This document shows positions 8,564-18,347 of a stretch of 64,000 nt of DNA, in pieces. The number at the start of each line of letters is the position of its first letter. Position 1 is the first letter of the stretch. The stretch lies in the NCBI GenBank assembly GCA_963281255.1, contig OY725489.1, positions 1,922,001 to 1,986,000 on the forward strand, given 5' to 3'. Below the pieces are notes generated by a model. The model did no database searches. It was not told the DNA's origin and saw only the letters and a list, made by a program, of their open reading frames with translations. The translations under genes and the position numbers were made by a program. The DNA comes from Aphrocallistes beatrix. Lineage: Eukaryota > Porifera > Hexactinellida > Sceptrulophora > Aphrocallistidae.

Positions 8564-11500
8564 CTATGCCAAAATCTTGATTAGCTTATCTCTCCAGTTG
8601 AGATGTTGTCCCTTCTTGGTGACCTCCACTCCAGACTGTGCCTTCTTAGGAGCCCCAGACTCCACCGATTGAAGCCTTTGTACAGGCCCAGGTACTGGTT
8701 GCTGCCGAGATTGAACTTCCAGCTCTCTCCTCTCCTTCTCTATCTGCACAATCTCTCCGCATAGCACGTCCTCTTCCCACAACTGCTCCCGGCTCTTGAT
8801 GCTCCTGTCTATCTGCATCTTGTGGTCTAGTTCCTTCCGTAGTAGCCGCTCTTTCACAGCTAGATCGCGAGTTTCCGTTATCAGGATCAGGTCGTCATAG
8901 CGGTTGTCTAAATGCGCCTTCTGCTGAATAAGCTGGAACCATTTCTCTAACAGGGAGTTGTGCAGCTCGTTATCGCCACTCTTTTCCGCCTCTCTGATTC
9001 GATCTCTGAGCTCAGCTTGACGGGAGTCGAGAGAGATTTGCATGCTGCATAGCTTCTTCTGCATGTGTGCAACGTAGTCCGTCTCCTCGCTACACAGGAT
9101 GCTGCTGCTGCTGCTGCTGTTGCTATTCTGACAGAGTTCTGAAAGAGAGAGAGTGCACACTCTCCTCTCTCTCTCCTCAGGCTCCGAACTCACTCCCTTC
9201 CTATCCTCCCTATCAGCCTCACGTTCCACTGCCCTTCCCTCTGCGCTGGGAAGTGCTACTGGATCCGGCTGCTGTGCTGCAAATCCTGGAGCTATGCGGG
9301 AGTTGTAGAGCTGTAGCATCGTGGGGGCAGAATCCGCGTCTGCAGCTTCTCTCTCCAGCCCTAGCACGTGCTGGTAGGAAGAAGGGGTCTGCTGTTTGTC
9401 TGGCCCCCTACTCCCTTCCTGATCAGATAGACAATCGTCTGAGCTCTCCTGCTGGAACGTGTCGTCTCCACTCATCTTGTCAATGTGGGAGACGGAAGCG
9501 AATCTCCTAATCGCCAGTGTGGGCTCTCCAAGGCACTGCTTCACTTCCGGTCTCTTGCGGTTATTTTTCCGGCGACTCTTAATTCTGGCCTTTGCTTCAT
9601 CCAGTCTCTTCTCTCTTCCAGGTGTGTCACTCGTTCCAATTAATTCCCTACTCTCAGATTTCTTGAGAGAACTCTTCTTCTTAACTCGAACTTTCGTTTC
9701 ACTCTCATTCACTTTCTTATCATTACATAACTTTAATGGCATTTTCCTCTCATCGTACTTACTAACTGTCTTGATACCACTGATAGCCGTTACTTCCGTC
9801 CCATCAGGTCTAGATGCAAGGCCTAACTTCTCGCTGATGATCTCATCTTTCTCGTTATTAGCACTCTTACATTTGACATTATTTGGTTTCACAGCAGGGA
9901 ATTCCTTCCTACTACTGCTTCCGGGAGGCGTAATGGTATCAGTTTCAGAACGGCGGCTTGGAGGTTTCGCTTCTGTGCTGTTTTGATTGCCCTGGCTGCG
10001 TGAATCGTTGCGTGCAGGAGGCCTAGGACTGGGCCGTGGAGCTGCTTGTGTGAGCTTAGAAGGTACAATCGCTGCCGCTGAGTCAATCACAGACGTTTCT
10101 GAAGAGGAGAGGTCGGACTCTTGGGAGGAGTAGAGCGGGTTATTCAACAGCGGGTTCTTATTCTGGCGCAGGCTCTTCTTCCTCGGTTGCTGCTTGGCGG
10201 CCTGTATGACACAAGGGTCGCTGAGAATGTCCAGCAGAGAGTCCTTGCATTGAAACCCTCCCACCAGTCTCGACTCCTGAGGGAGGTCTGCTTCCACCTC
10301 CCCCATCTCCAGCACGGGGGACGGGGAGACCAGCTGCTGAGCCGGCGCGAGTTCCTGCTCCACTGCTCGGAACAAGGAGTTAGAGAAGAGGTCCTGCGAG
10401 TCGAACTCGCTGTCGATCTGCTTGAACTTTATCTCCATGCTGGCTGTGTGTGCGAGGGGCTTCTGTGCGCGCTGATCAGGCTCTGAGGTGTGCGGCGATT
10501 CTTCCCGGAATTTGGAAGCTGCATTGTGCTTACGGTTTGCTTTCCTTCCAAAGAAAGGACTCTCGCTAGACGGGTTCACCGGGCTCCTGCGGTTCTTCTC
10601 GAGTGCGTGAGGACTGGTTGGGCGGGCTTTGTTGGGAGAGTGGTCGAGTGCTGAGAGGAAATCCTTGACTCGCATCTGTGGTTTGGGGGTGTGAGTGGGA
10701 GAGTGCTTGGGGATGGGAGGGAGTGTTCTTCTGTACTTGTCTGGTTCACTGGTATTCACGCCCGGGATATTCTGGAGAGAGGAAGAGGTGGGAGAGGAGA
10801 AGGAAGTGCCGACACCTCTATGGCTTTCTCTCGGTGACACATCTTGAGTGGGACAGGTCGAGCTGCTCTCTGCCAGCTCGCAGGAGTCTGGCTCCGATCG
10901 AGAGAGGGCGGAAAGTGGGTTGGGAGAGAGTCGGATGTACAGCTGGTAGATGAACGCGGTCACCGACAGCCTGTCCGGGACTAGCCAAGACTCCATCTGT
11001 TCAGGCTGGATGATACGCGGAACCCCCAGGATCACCGAAGCTTCAAACGCTATCTTGTTATTGTGGATGACGTCATGCGGCTGCAAGCTGTTGAAGTCCA
11101 GCAGGTCCGGACGGAAGCGGTGGATGATGGCCGCTGCTGCTAGTCCGCTCCTCCAGGATGTCGTGAAGTTACTCACGCTAGCCCCATGGTATCCCTCCAC
11201 ACACTTCTGACTCCACGCCAGCAGGTCGTCCTGCTGGATGTAGTTGGGAGGGTAGTAGACAGAGGGGACGACCACTTCGAGCTCTGCTTCTGTGAACACG
11301 TGAAGGTCTGCCTCCACATCCAGGTCTTTGAAGTCCGTGAGGTCCACGTCCTCTACGTCAGATATGCAGCTGAGCTGGGACACGCTCATCAGACTGGTCT
11401 GACTGTGCATGTCGGTGTCAGTGGACTTGCCAGCGCGAATGAATCTAGAGCCCAGAGAGCAGTCCAAGTCCAGTTGTTTCATCTTGCGGCCCGAAGGTTT

Positions 11501-11911
11501 CAGCTTCAGGCGCATGTCCTGACTGCTGCCGACCAAGTCTCCAGCGTAGTTAGACATGTTCAGCGATATTCTGCCTAGGCATTTCTTCCTCCCTTCTCGC
11601 GTCACTTCAACTACACTCACCTCCCACTCCTTGCTCTCATATCCCTTGTCTCTCTGCCCCTTGTACAGAGTTACGATCGTACTCATTCGCTCCGGCTCTG
11701 GCCACACCACGAAGCCATGACACGGTTTGTTGATAGAAGGCTCCCACTTTAGGAGCTTGGAGTAAAGTCGCTTGCCTCGGCGCGAAAAAGCTATTGAAAC
11801 TTGATTTGGGCTCCATTTGTGGCTTGCAACTTCAATTGAGAGACTGTGTAAAACTAAAAAGTATTCGAATTTGTAGGCTTTTTTACCGATTCTCTTCAAT
11901 TTATAAGCCAT
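8564..11911 (-). CDS. EHBP1: EH domain-binding protein 1 homologue (NT-C2, CH and bMERB domains)
   Basis: EHBP1 proteins link Rab8/Rab10-family GTPases and EHD proteins to actin during endocytic recycling. This ATG-initiated frame of 1115 codons has the family's three domains in order. An N-terminal C2 (NT-C2) spans about residues 8-155. A single calponin-homology domain spans about 228-330 (DDLLAWSQKCVEGYHG, FRPDLLDFNSL, LGVPRIIQPEQM). A long, low-complexity Ser/Pro/Lys-rich linker follows. The C-terminal coiled bMERB Rab-binding domain spans about 942-1066 (EETDYVAHMQKKLCSM, LLEKWFQLIQQK, RLLRKELDHKM). A short serine run near the bMERB start comes from a CTG/GCT repeat at about 9100-9120. 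The whole gene is one exon. The last residues (WRDKLIKILA) form no CaaX box. Vertebrates have two paralogues, EHBP1 and EHBP1L1; this could be the co-orthologue of both. Confidence 0.9.
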   Translation of the reverse strand: MAYKLKRIGKKAYKFEYFLVLHSLSIEVASHKWSPNQVSIAFSRRGKRLYSKLLKWEPSINKPCHGFVVWPEPERMSTIVTLYKGQRDKGYESKEWEVSVVEVTREGRKKCLGRISLNMSNYAGDLVGSSQDMRLKLKPSGRKMKQLDLDCSLGSRFIRAGKSTDTDMHSQTSLMSVSQLSCISDVEDVDLTDFKDLDVEADLHVFTEAELEVVVPSVYYPPNYIQQDDLLAWSQKCVEGYHGASVSNFTTSWRSGLAAAAIIHRFRPDLLDFNSLQPHDVIHNNKIAFEASVILGVPRIIQPEQMESWLVPDRLSVTAFIYQLYIRLSPNPLSALSRSEPDSCELAESSSTCPTQDVSPRESHRGVGTSFSSPTSSSLQNIPGVNTSEPDKYRRTLPPIPKHSPTHTPKPQMRVKDFLSALDHSPNKARPTSPHALEKNRRSPVNPSSESPFFGRKANRKHNAASKFREESPHTSEPDQRAQKPLAHTASMEIKFKQIDSEFDSQDLFSNSLFRAVEQELAPAQQLVSPSPVLEMGEVEADLPQESRLVGGFQCKDSLLDILSDPCVIQAAKQQPRKKSLRQNKNPLLNNPLYSSQESDLSSSETSVIDSAAAIVPSKLTQAAPRPSPRPPARNDSRSQGNQNSTEAKPPSRRSETDTITPPGSSSRKEFPAVKPNNVKCKSANNEKDEIISEKLGLASRPDGTEVTAISGIKTVSKYDERKMPLKLCNDKKVNESETKVRVKKKSSLKKSESRELIGTSDTPGREKRLDEAKARIKSRRKNNRKRPEVKQCLGEPTLAIRRFASVSHIDKMSGDDTFQQESSDDCLSDQEGSRGPDKQQTPSSYQHVLGLEREAADADSAPTMLQLYNSRIAPGFAAQQPDPVALPSAEGRAVEREADREDRKGVSSEPEERERRVCTLSLSELCQNSNSSSSSSILCSEETDYVAHMQKKLCSMQISLDSRQAELRDRIREAEKSGDNELHNSLLEKWFQLIQQKAHLDNRYDDLILITETRDLAVKERLLRKELDHKMQIDRSIKSREQLWEEDVLCGEIVQIEKERRELEVQSRQQPVPGPVQRLQSVESGAPKKAQSGVEVTKKGQHLNWRDKLIKILA

Positions 11912-12465
11912 TAGCTAACCTGTACAGATTAATTAAGTTAAAAAATCGTCCAGAATAGCTATCTCATTACAATGGAAAATTGGGGATACTTCATCCGGTT
12001 TTGAAGCATTTCCCAATATATACAGCAGGCTCTCAACTCACACGATTTCAGGTAAAATCATTTCAAGACAGACTCATCAAATCTCACAATTTTCCTCCAA
12101 GGTATATCAATGGCCAATGTTTCTCTTGGGATTATTACAAAGCGGGTTAAATGGAAAATTTTTAACACTTTCGGGCTTAAAATCATACGCCTAAAGGAGC
12201 GCCTCTCGCTCCCAGAAAATCCCTTGTACGTATGTAATGTAAATTGCACGTACCCTAGACAATCAATGTAACAAGTGTTTGGACTAGGGATTCCAATGCG
12301 GGCATTTTTGCAATCCCGGGATTGAACATGCTTATTATATTTTAATTTTACTAATATAGGCTAGCCTATATATGACTATATACTTGAATGAGATACGGCA
12401 GTCTTAGTCGTATATATTGATGAAAATATTAATGAGAATAATATGAAATTATATAGTAGGCTAAT
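11912..12465. other. intergenic, fragment of a dispersed repeat (family J)
   Basis: About 12160-12225 carries CTTAAAATCATACGCCTAAA and a GGAGCGC/CTCGCTCC hairpin. The same sequence recurs at about 31790-31840. Nothing else recognised; the upstream region of EHBP1 should lie here. Confidence 0.5.
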
Positions 12466-12683
12466 CAGTGCTCGACAAAATTAAAATATGGTGGTTAGCT
12501 ATCTTAGCCACCATTTTACTTTTTCTGGTAGCTAATAGCCACCAAATTCTAAATACGCACTACAAATAGGCCAGTACTTAATAAAATTTGGTGGCTTAGT
12601 TACCCACCAAGCTCAGGAATTTGGTGGCTTATCGTTAAATTTTGGTGACTGTCGCCACCAAACCACCAGATTATCGAGCACTG
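12466..12683. mobile_element. 218-bp hAT-type MITE
   Basis: Ends CAGTGCTCGACAA and TTATCGAGCACTG are inverted. They are flanked by AGGCTAAT (12458-12465) and AGGCTAAC (12684-12691), an 8-bp duplication with one difference. The interior repeats GGTGGCT/AGCCACC several times on both strands, so a single strand could fold extensively. No coding frame. Confidence 0.8.
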
Positions 12684-12701
12684 AGGCTAACAGTGAGGAT
12701 G

Positions 12702-12990
12702 AGTGTGAAGTTAGCAGCGAGAAACCGAGCACAAAATAAGATGTAATAATTCTGGAACGAGTGGAGCAATAGGGATGGCATTTGGAATACATTGATACTA
12801 GCCTTGATGGTTTCTGTCATTGTGATATAGCCCAATCTAGTATTTGTATGGCACCTAATGACTTGCGACTATTTTTTTTCTTTTTCTCAATTAGTATATG
12901 ATCGAGCAAACATGCAATAATTCTGGAACCAGTCCACCAATCAGTTGACATTTAGAATGCGTTAAGAATATATTTGTTTGTAATAATATT
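12702..12990 (+). repeat. repeat family E, two partial units
   Basis: Diverged copy of the direct repeat at 26615-26985: GTGAAGTTAGCAGCGA, ATTCTGGAACGAGTGGAGCA, ATACTAGCCTTGATGGTTTC, and a second partial unit from about 12895. Non-coding. Confidence 0.6.
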
Positions 12991-13109
12991 GTTATTTCAC
13001 GATAGTTGATGTAAAAAATTAATGAATTTCAAGGTTAATCATACAAGTAATTGTAAATGTTCTAATAACTAATTGAAATCTAATCTTCTAATGAGTGAAT
13101 CTTGATGTT

Positions 13110-13387
13110 TCGTCGCTGATATTTCTTTGAATGGAATTATTGAATCCTCACTTTCATTCTCCCATTCATTCTAACAAATAATAAATGACAATCACCCACC
13201 CCCTCACGAAATACCACTCTCGCGTGCCATTTGATATTATTTCAAATTCAAAAATGCCCACTTTCTCTTTGCTCTTATACAAAATACTCTCCAAAATGCC
13301 CACTCTCACTCTCCTATCAATTCTATTCAGCTTTAGAACAGATTCATCCCAACAGTTTGTAATTCCATTCTAAAATATCAGCGACGA
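13110..13387. mobile_element. 278-bp MITE (family H)
   Basis: Ends TCGTCGCTGATATT and AATATCAGCGACGA are perfectly inverted, and GAATGGAATTA/TAATTCCATTC continue the pairing just inside. No convincing target duplication. No coding content. Confidence 0.7.
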
Positions 13388-13628
13388 ATAATCCGTTCGA
13401 CGAAAATTCCGTTTACACTAATGAGTAATATATCTTCTCTAACTAACATCCTCTAATATCCTAATAACTAAACAATTTTAAACTACTCTGGTAATATTAC
13501 TAACAATATAAACTGTTATAAAACTATTAATATGATGAAAATAGGATATAATTATCTAATTTGTCAACTTTAATTACAGGTTGAAAATGATCCCTGAGTA
13601 TTCTTAGATTAATTATCTTGTCTATTAA

Positions 13629-13748
13629 AACCCTACTTGGACTTGGGGTACAAAGTATAAATAGAAAAATCCCACTTTCATTTTCACTTTCAATTATCTT
13701 TCAATTAACTTTCACTTTCACTTCAACATTCCGAGTCCAAGTAGGGTT
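13629..13748. mobile_element. 120-bp MITE with TTAA flanks, copy 2
   Basis: Closely matches the element at 1866-1981. Ends AACCCTACTTGGACTTGG and its near-complement are flanked by TTAA on both sides (13625-13628, 13749-13752). The shared interior has TATAAATAG and TTTCACTTTC runs. Confidence 0.75.
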
Positions 13749-13752
13749 TTAA

Positions 13753-14339
13753 TTAATTAATTAACTGGTGATTACTTGTCTTACAAAGAAATCCGAATCG
13801 TGAATTTATTCTGGTTTGGTAACAATCTCTATATTACTTCCATCCATCTTACTTTTGATTAAATAATCTTCAACATTGTGTAATATATACGTTCTAGGGG
13901 CTAGGGAGACTGCTAGGAGTTTAGTGAGCCTGCTGAGGGGCTCTACCAAGCCCTTGGCTGCCCTTGCATGTGTTTCTTATTTGTTACTTTTCTTTAGTTA
14001 GTTTCAGGGGACCAGACCAGCTCATTGTTGACTAATTTCAGTTTATAATAATTCATAATTCTTGGCCATTTTTTGATGAATTGGTCGACTTAGGTGGAGA
14101 AAAACTATAAAGAAAACAAATGTTGCACCACGTTATGTTCGTAGGGGAAGCCCTGCAATTTATTTTTTACCGAACTGGAACTTTTGGACTAGAAATAGAG
14201 GAGACTACATTATAACTTTGATGGGATCCCAATATATATATGTTTATTCTAAACAAACCATCAAACAAAAGTCGGCAGTTATTATTTGTCAGATTTTAAT
14301 GTGAATATAATCAGAGAAAGCATAATTATTAAGGATACC
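13753..14339. other. intergenic upstream of the BtpA-family gene
   Basis: AT-rich, no repeat end or open frame recognised. The promoter of the downstream gene presumably lies here. Confidence 0.4.
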
Positions 14340-15140
14340 ATGTTTCCTTTTCCAAAATCATTTTGTAATATAATCGGCATGATTCACATTCTTCCTCTCC
14401 CCGGTTCCCCTAGATACAGCGGATCTCTAGATAAAGTGGTATCGCAAGCGAGAAGAGAAGCCGAAGTATACTGCCGCCATGGAGTGGACTCTCTACTAGT
14501 AGAGAACATGCATGATCGTCCCTTCTTCCGCTCTCATGTACAGCCAGATACCGTATCAACCCTCACTAGGATATGCTTGTCTATCAGAGCCCTAGTTGGT
14601 CATGACATTCCTATGGGGATACAGATCCTATCGGGAGCAAACAAGGAAGCATTAGCAGTAGCTAAATGTTGTGATCTTCAGTTCATTCGAGCAGAAGGAT
14701 TCGTATATTCACAGGTTGCAGATGAAGGCTGGATGGATGCATGTGCTGCTGAACTATTGAGGTACAGGAAATGGATTCAAGCTGAAAATGTGTTGATTTA
14801 CACGGATATAAAAAAGAAACACGCTTCTCACGCTATCACAACAGACCTGGATATAGTGGAGGTAGCGAGAGGTGCAGAATTCTTCTTGAGCGACGGTCTG
14901 ATACTAACTGGAATCTCTACAGGACACCCAGCCTCAATCGAAGAATTTGAACGAGTAAGAGATGATTCCACTCTTCCTATTCTCATAGGGAGCGGAATTA
15001 ATGATAGGAATATCTCCAATTTTAAAAAGGCTACTGCACTTATAGTCGGGTCTCACTTTAAGAAAAATGGGCTGTGGTATAATGAGATAGATGAGGAGAG
15101 GTTGGCGAACTTCATGAAGACTGTTCGGTCAATTCAATGA
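14340..15140 (+). CDS. BtpA-family (F13E9.13-like) TIM-barrel protein
   Basis: BtpA-family proteins are predicted TIM barrels first named for a cyanobacterial factor affecting photosystem I. Animal members, such as nematode F13E9.13, are uncharacterised, so no reaction can be stated. The frame encodes 266 residues from the first ATG at 14340; the open frame reaches further upstream only through TTG. Visible family features are IGMIHILPLPGSPRYSG at the start, VDSLLVENMHDRPF, PMGIQILSGANKEALAVA, IRAEGFVYSQVADEG, and the C-terminal barrel glycines LTGISTGHPAS and LPILIGSGIND. Single exon, full length for the family. Neighbouring DNA is repeat-rich and offers no functional context. The N-terminus is short and not clearly a targeting peptide. 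Confidence 0.85.
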   Translation: MFPFPKSFCNIIGMIHILPLPGSPRYSGSLDKVVSQARREAEVYCRHGVDSLLVENMHDRPFFRSHVQPDTVSTLTRICLSIRALVGHDIPMGIQILSGANKEALAVAKCCDLQFIRAEGFVYSQVADEGWMDACAAELLRYRKWIQAENVLIYTDIKKKHASHAITTDLDIVEVARGAEFFLSDGLILTGISTGHPASIEEFERVRDDSTLPILIGSGINDRNISNFKKATALIVGSHFKKNGLWYNEIDEERLANFMKTVRSIQ

Positions 15141-15534
15141 TAAAAAGCTGCAACAGTATTTTTTTAAAACCAAGAGAAACTAGGCAACACTTTAGTTATT
15201 CATCAAAAGATGCTGGAACGTCCTGCGTCCTGCATTGGTCACTAACCTTAACTTTAACATAAAATCAATTTATTTATATGTACGTATAATATGTCGTATA
15301 TTAGATCTTATTGGTAATGCTGCCTTATTCCACCATGTACCACCGATGTCCACCATTCGAAATTTTTTGCTGATCATACGGAATTCCGCTTTATCGTTAC
15401 AATCAAGTGTGCAGCTTTAGGAAGAGTTTGAGCCTTAACTCTGCTGGAATACTAAATCTGGTTCACAAAGTGAATCACCCGGGATCAGGAGGTTGATTCG
15501 CTTTCTGGACCAGATTTTTTTAGTCTTTGATACG
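15141..15534. other. intergenic with a hairpin at 15454-15517
   Basis: Arms of 24 nt (15454-15477 and 15494-15517) pair with three mismatches around a 16-nt loop containing CCCGGG, followed by a T run. It could be a remnant MITE. Otherwise AT-rich. Confidence 0.5.
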
Positions 15535-16510
15535 TAATGATGACGTCATAAGAAAGTGATGAGTCATCATTTTTTGATGATAGTTGTATCATATTTGAGA
15601 TATATTAATATACACATTCTATTAAAATTTCAGCCTTTGATCGCCTATAATGACTGAGTTATAGTCGAAAAACTGAAATTTCCAATTATAAAAAAGGTGA
15701 CAGTTACGTCATAATTCTATGATGAGTCGACATTTTCGTCTGAGGTCAGAACCTAATTAGTGGAGCCATACCCCCAAATACTCCTACATGCCAAAAATCA
15801 GCTTTCTGTGCCTGGCAGTTTCTTCAATCAATTCATTACAGATATGTATATACATATATACTTACAAGCGCGGTTCGCTTGCTTGCAACTGCGCGGCTGG
15901 CGGACACAAAGTGTCCGCCGGAGGCGCCTAGGGTCACATTGATTAATTATAAGGGTGATAACATCTCTAAATACGTCTGTTCTACTGTTATAATCGAGAT
16001 CGGACGAAAAATCACAAAATTTGTTAATTTTCAAAATTATTGGTGCGTAATGATGGCGTCATAAGAGAGTGATGAGTCATCATTTTTTGATGATAGTTGC
16101 ATCATATGTGAGACATCTTACTATACACATTCTGTTAAAATTTCAGCCTTCTATCACCTAAAGTTGCTGAGTTATGGTCGAAAAACTGAAATTTCTAATT
16201 ATAAAAAAGGTGACAATGACGTCATAATTCCATGATGATCCTACATTTTCGTCTGTGGTCAGAACTTGATGGAGCCATAACCAAAAGACATGCCAAAAAA
16301 ATCAGCTTTCTGTACCTGGCAGTTTCTTCAATTAATTCGTTACAGATATATATACGTGTATATATATATATCTGTAACGAATTGATTGAAGAACCTGCCA
16401 AACACAGAAAGCTGATTTTTGGCATGTCTTTTGGTTATGGCTCCACCAAGTTCTGACCACAGACGAAAATGTCGGATCATCATGGAATTATTATGTTATT
16501 GTCACCTTTC
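15535..16510. repeat. repeat family A, three adjoining copies (two minus, one plus)
   Basis: Family A is a repeat of about 0.5 kb found at least nine times here in both orientations. One end reads CTGTAACGAATTGATTGAAG. The middle has TGACGTCATCATTACGCATC and GGTGATAGAAGGCTGAAATT. The other end has the palindrome GGCGGACACAAAGTGTCCGC and then GCGCAAGCAAGCGAAGCGCG. Here a partial copy (15535-15850) is followed by a full copy (about 15868-16350) and, after a TA-rich spacer, an inverted partial copy (16372-16510). No coding frame is shared between copies. Confidence 0.8.
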
Positions 16511-16934
16511 AGCAACTCCCTTAATAGCAATATTGCTCTATTAGCAACCAATTTTCAGGTTCCAGGTATAGATTTTGTATTGATTATGTTCCCCTATTGG
16601 CAACCTTTTTGTGAACAAAACTCGAGTTGCTAATAAGCGAATTCCACTGTGTATATTATATAGGTTGTGCTCAAAATAAGGGTTCACTATATCGAGGTGT
16701 TCACTAAACACTTGTTGACTATCGGAGGTTTACCCGTAGATCAATACACAAAACTGATTAACAACAACATATTATGGATAGTTTATACCGTGACAAAACT
16801 TAGAATAATTTAATTATTTATTTCTAATGCATAAATTATTCACAAAAACAAACTTTGTACCAATTCTTGTGTTTTCGAGGACTAATTCAAAATAGTTCTC
16901 AAATCACAATTAATGCAAAAGAGAGACTGAAGGT
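16511..16934. other. upstream of the phosphatase gene, possible pogo/Tigger-like remnant
   Basis: 16511-16655 has loosely inverted ends (TTAATAGCAA and TTGCTAATAAGCGAATTCCA) reminiscent of pogo/Tigger-type MITEs. 16656-16934 is AT-rich and would contain the promoter of the next gene. Confidence 0.35.
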
Positions 16935-17436
16935 ATGGCTGCTAGGACAGAACTAGATCGGCTGATGGCCATGGACCGGGGAGAGGGACAAGAAGGGACG
17001 CAAAGAGACAGCTCATGGGATGCTAATCAGATAAATGAACATGTATATATAGGTAGTGAGGAGGCTGCGCATGCTTCCAAACAGGAGATAACCTTCTCAC
17101 ATTCTTGTTTGCGGATTTGGCTTGCAATGTCAATACCCAAATGACTTTATCTACCTCAAGTTGAAACTAGTAGACCTACCGATCTGTCCTCTGGCTGGTC
17201 ACCTCTCCCAGAGTATAGAGTTCATACGCGCAGCCGTATCATCAGGAGGGAAGGTGCTGATACACTGTTCGAGGGGAGTGTCAAGGAGCGCAGCTATTAC
17301 TTGTGCGTACCTAATGAAGGAACAAAATATTAGCTTCGCGGAAGCCAACCATCTTATCAGAAGCAAGCGATCTTGTGTCTCTATCAATGCCGGTTTTCAA
17401 AAGGAATTGGCGAGCTTGGATCTTGACCAAATTTAA
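16935..17436 (+). CDS. atypical dual-specificity phosphatase with an apparent frameshift
   Basis: The start ATG at 16935 opens a frame ending in INEHVYIGSEEAAHASKQE, which matches the first strand and helix of DUSP catalytic domains. Sense then continues one base out of register from about 17095 with HILVCGFGLQCQYPND. It goes on to LKLKLVDLPICPL (general-acid aspartate) and the signature HCSRGVSRSA (HC-x5-R active-site loop), then AYLMKEQNISFAEA. The stop is at 17434-17436, and AATAAA at 17445 is a good polyadenylation signal. No GT-AG intron that restores the frame is evident at the junction. The gene is therefore either broken by a 1-nt change or the sequence has an error there. All catalytic residues are present. 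About 167 codons in total; subfamily not determined. Confidence 0.75.
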
Positions 17437-17568
17437 TCAACACGAATAAAAGCAGATTATAACACTACGTAAATGTTTTGTGTATGCTTATTGGAATGGA
17501 ATACTTTATTGTTATTTTAGTCTGCCCCAGTCGTTCTTTTCTAATTGAGAATAGCGTTTCGGGAAAAA

Positions 17569-17621
17569 TACAACAATTTACAGGTATGTACGTACTACGT
17601 ACATACCTGTAAATTGTTGTA
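17569..17621. repeat. perfect 53-bp palindrome
   Basis: Arms 17569-17594 and 17596-17621 are exact 26-base complements around one central base. The inner part reads TACGTACTACGTA. It lies about 130 bp past the phosphatase stop and could form a cruciform or a stable RNA hairpin. Confidence 0.9.
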
Positions 17622-17734
17622 CGTAGCACAGTGGATACATACAATTTTTGGTTTTATTCTAAATCTCCGTATTCTGCTATAGACCTCATTTGTTAACGGG
17701 AAAGCTGAATCTGTCCTACGATTATTCCGAGTTC

Positions 17735-18040
17735 GGAATCTGGAATGGGAATATGTGGGTATTCCCATATGGGATGGGAATGGGAATGACTTTAAGCCTA
17801 TGGGTATTCTCACATGTGGGTTCTGTGGGTTTTTGTGGGTATTCCCACTGATATTGAAATTCTATTTCTACGGCAACCCTGACAAATTCCGAACTCAGGG
17901 GTAGGACAGATTCCGAACTCGAAATAGTCGTAGGACAGATTCCGAACTCGAAATAGTCGTAGGACAAATTCCGAATTCGAAATAGTCGTAGGACCGATTC
18001 CGAACAGTTTGGTCGTAGGACAGATTCCGGTAATATCGTT
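17735..18040. repeat. two short tandem-repeat arrays
   Basis: 17740-17850 repeats GTGGGTATTCCCA and GGGAATGGGAAT motifs. 17885-18030 holds about five units of roughly 28 bp built on GGACAGATTCCGAACTCGAA and ATAGTCGTA. Related single motifs at 17705-17735 suggest the second array once extended across the first. Confidence 0.75.
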
Positions 18041-18347
18041 GTACAGAATCAGGCGACTCTTGTTAACTTATACAGTGCTTCAATAATTTACTGATACAAT
18101 ACTAGTAGTATACTAGTAAATTCCATATTGGCAATGAAATAGCATATGCTACTTTTGTCACAGGGTGTCATCCAGCTTTTAAGTTACAAGACTAAATATT
18201 CCCGCACCATCACACACGCCACGGGTGGTGCACTAGATTCATTACTTGTACAATACAAAGAATAAGAAGTGTGCTTTATAACATTTTGAATGGATACTTT
18301 AAACAACTATAAACAGAATGATCTTTACATCATGGAAAATTCAAGAA
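18041..18347. other. intergenic downstream of DENND5
   Basis: AT-rich; nothing recognised. The 3' untranslated region of the minus-strand gene should lie here. Confidence 0.4.

Noticed and set aside
9067..9510. Plus-strand frame with a poly-Cys run opposite EHBP1
   Set aside because: Shadow of the minus-strand gene: the Cys run is the complement of the serine codons in a CTG/GCT repeat.
14286..14339. Longer N-terminus for the BtpA-family protein
   Set aside because: The frame opens only at TTG; the first ATG is 14340, directly before conserved sequence.
15828..16456. Short frames in the family A repeats (also 59947-60213 and 63151-63396)
   Set aside because: The same peptide pieces recur in different frames and on both strands of the repeat, with no conserved reading frame between copies.
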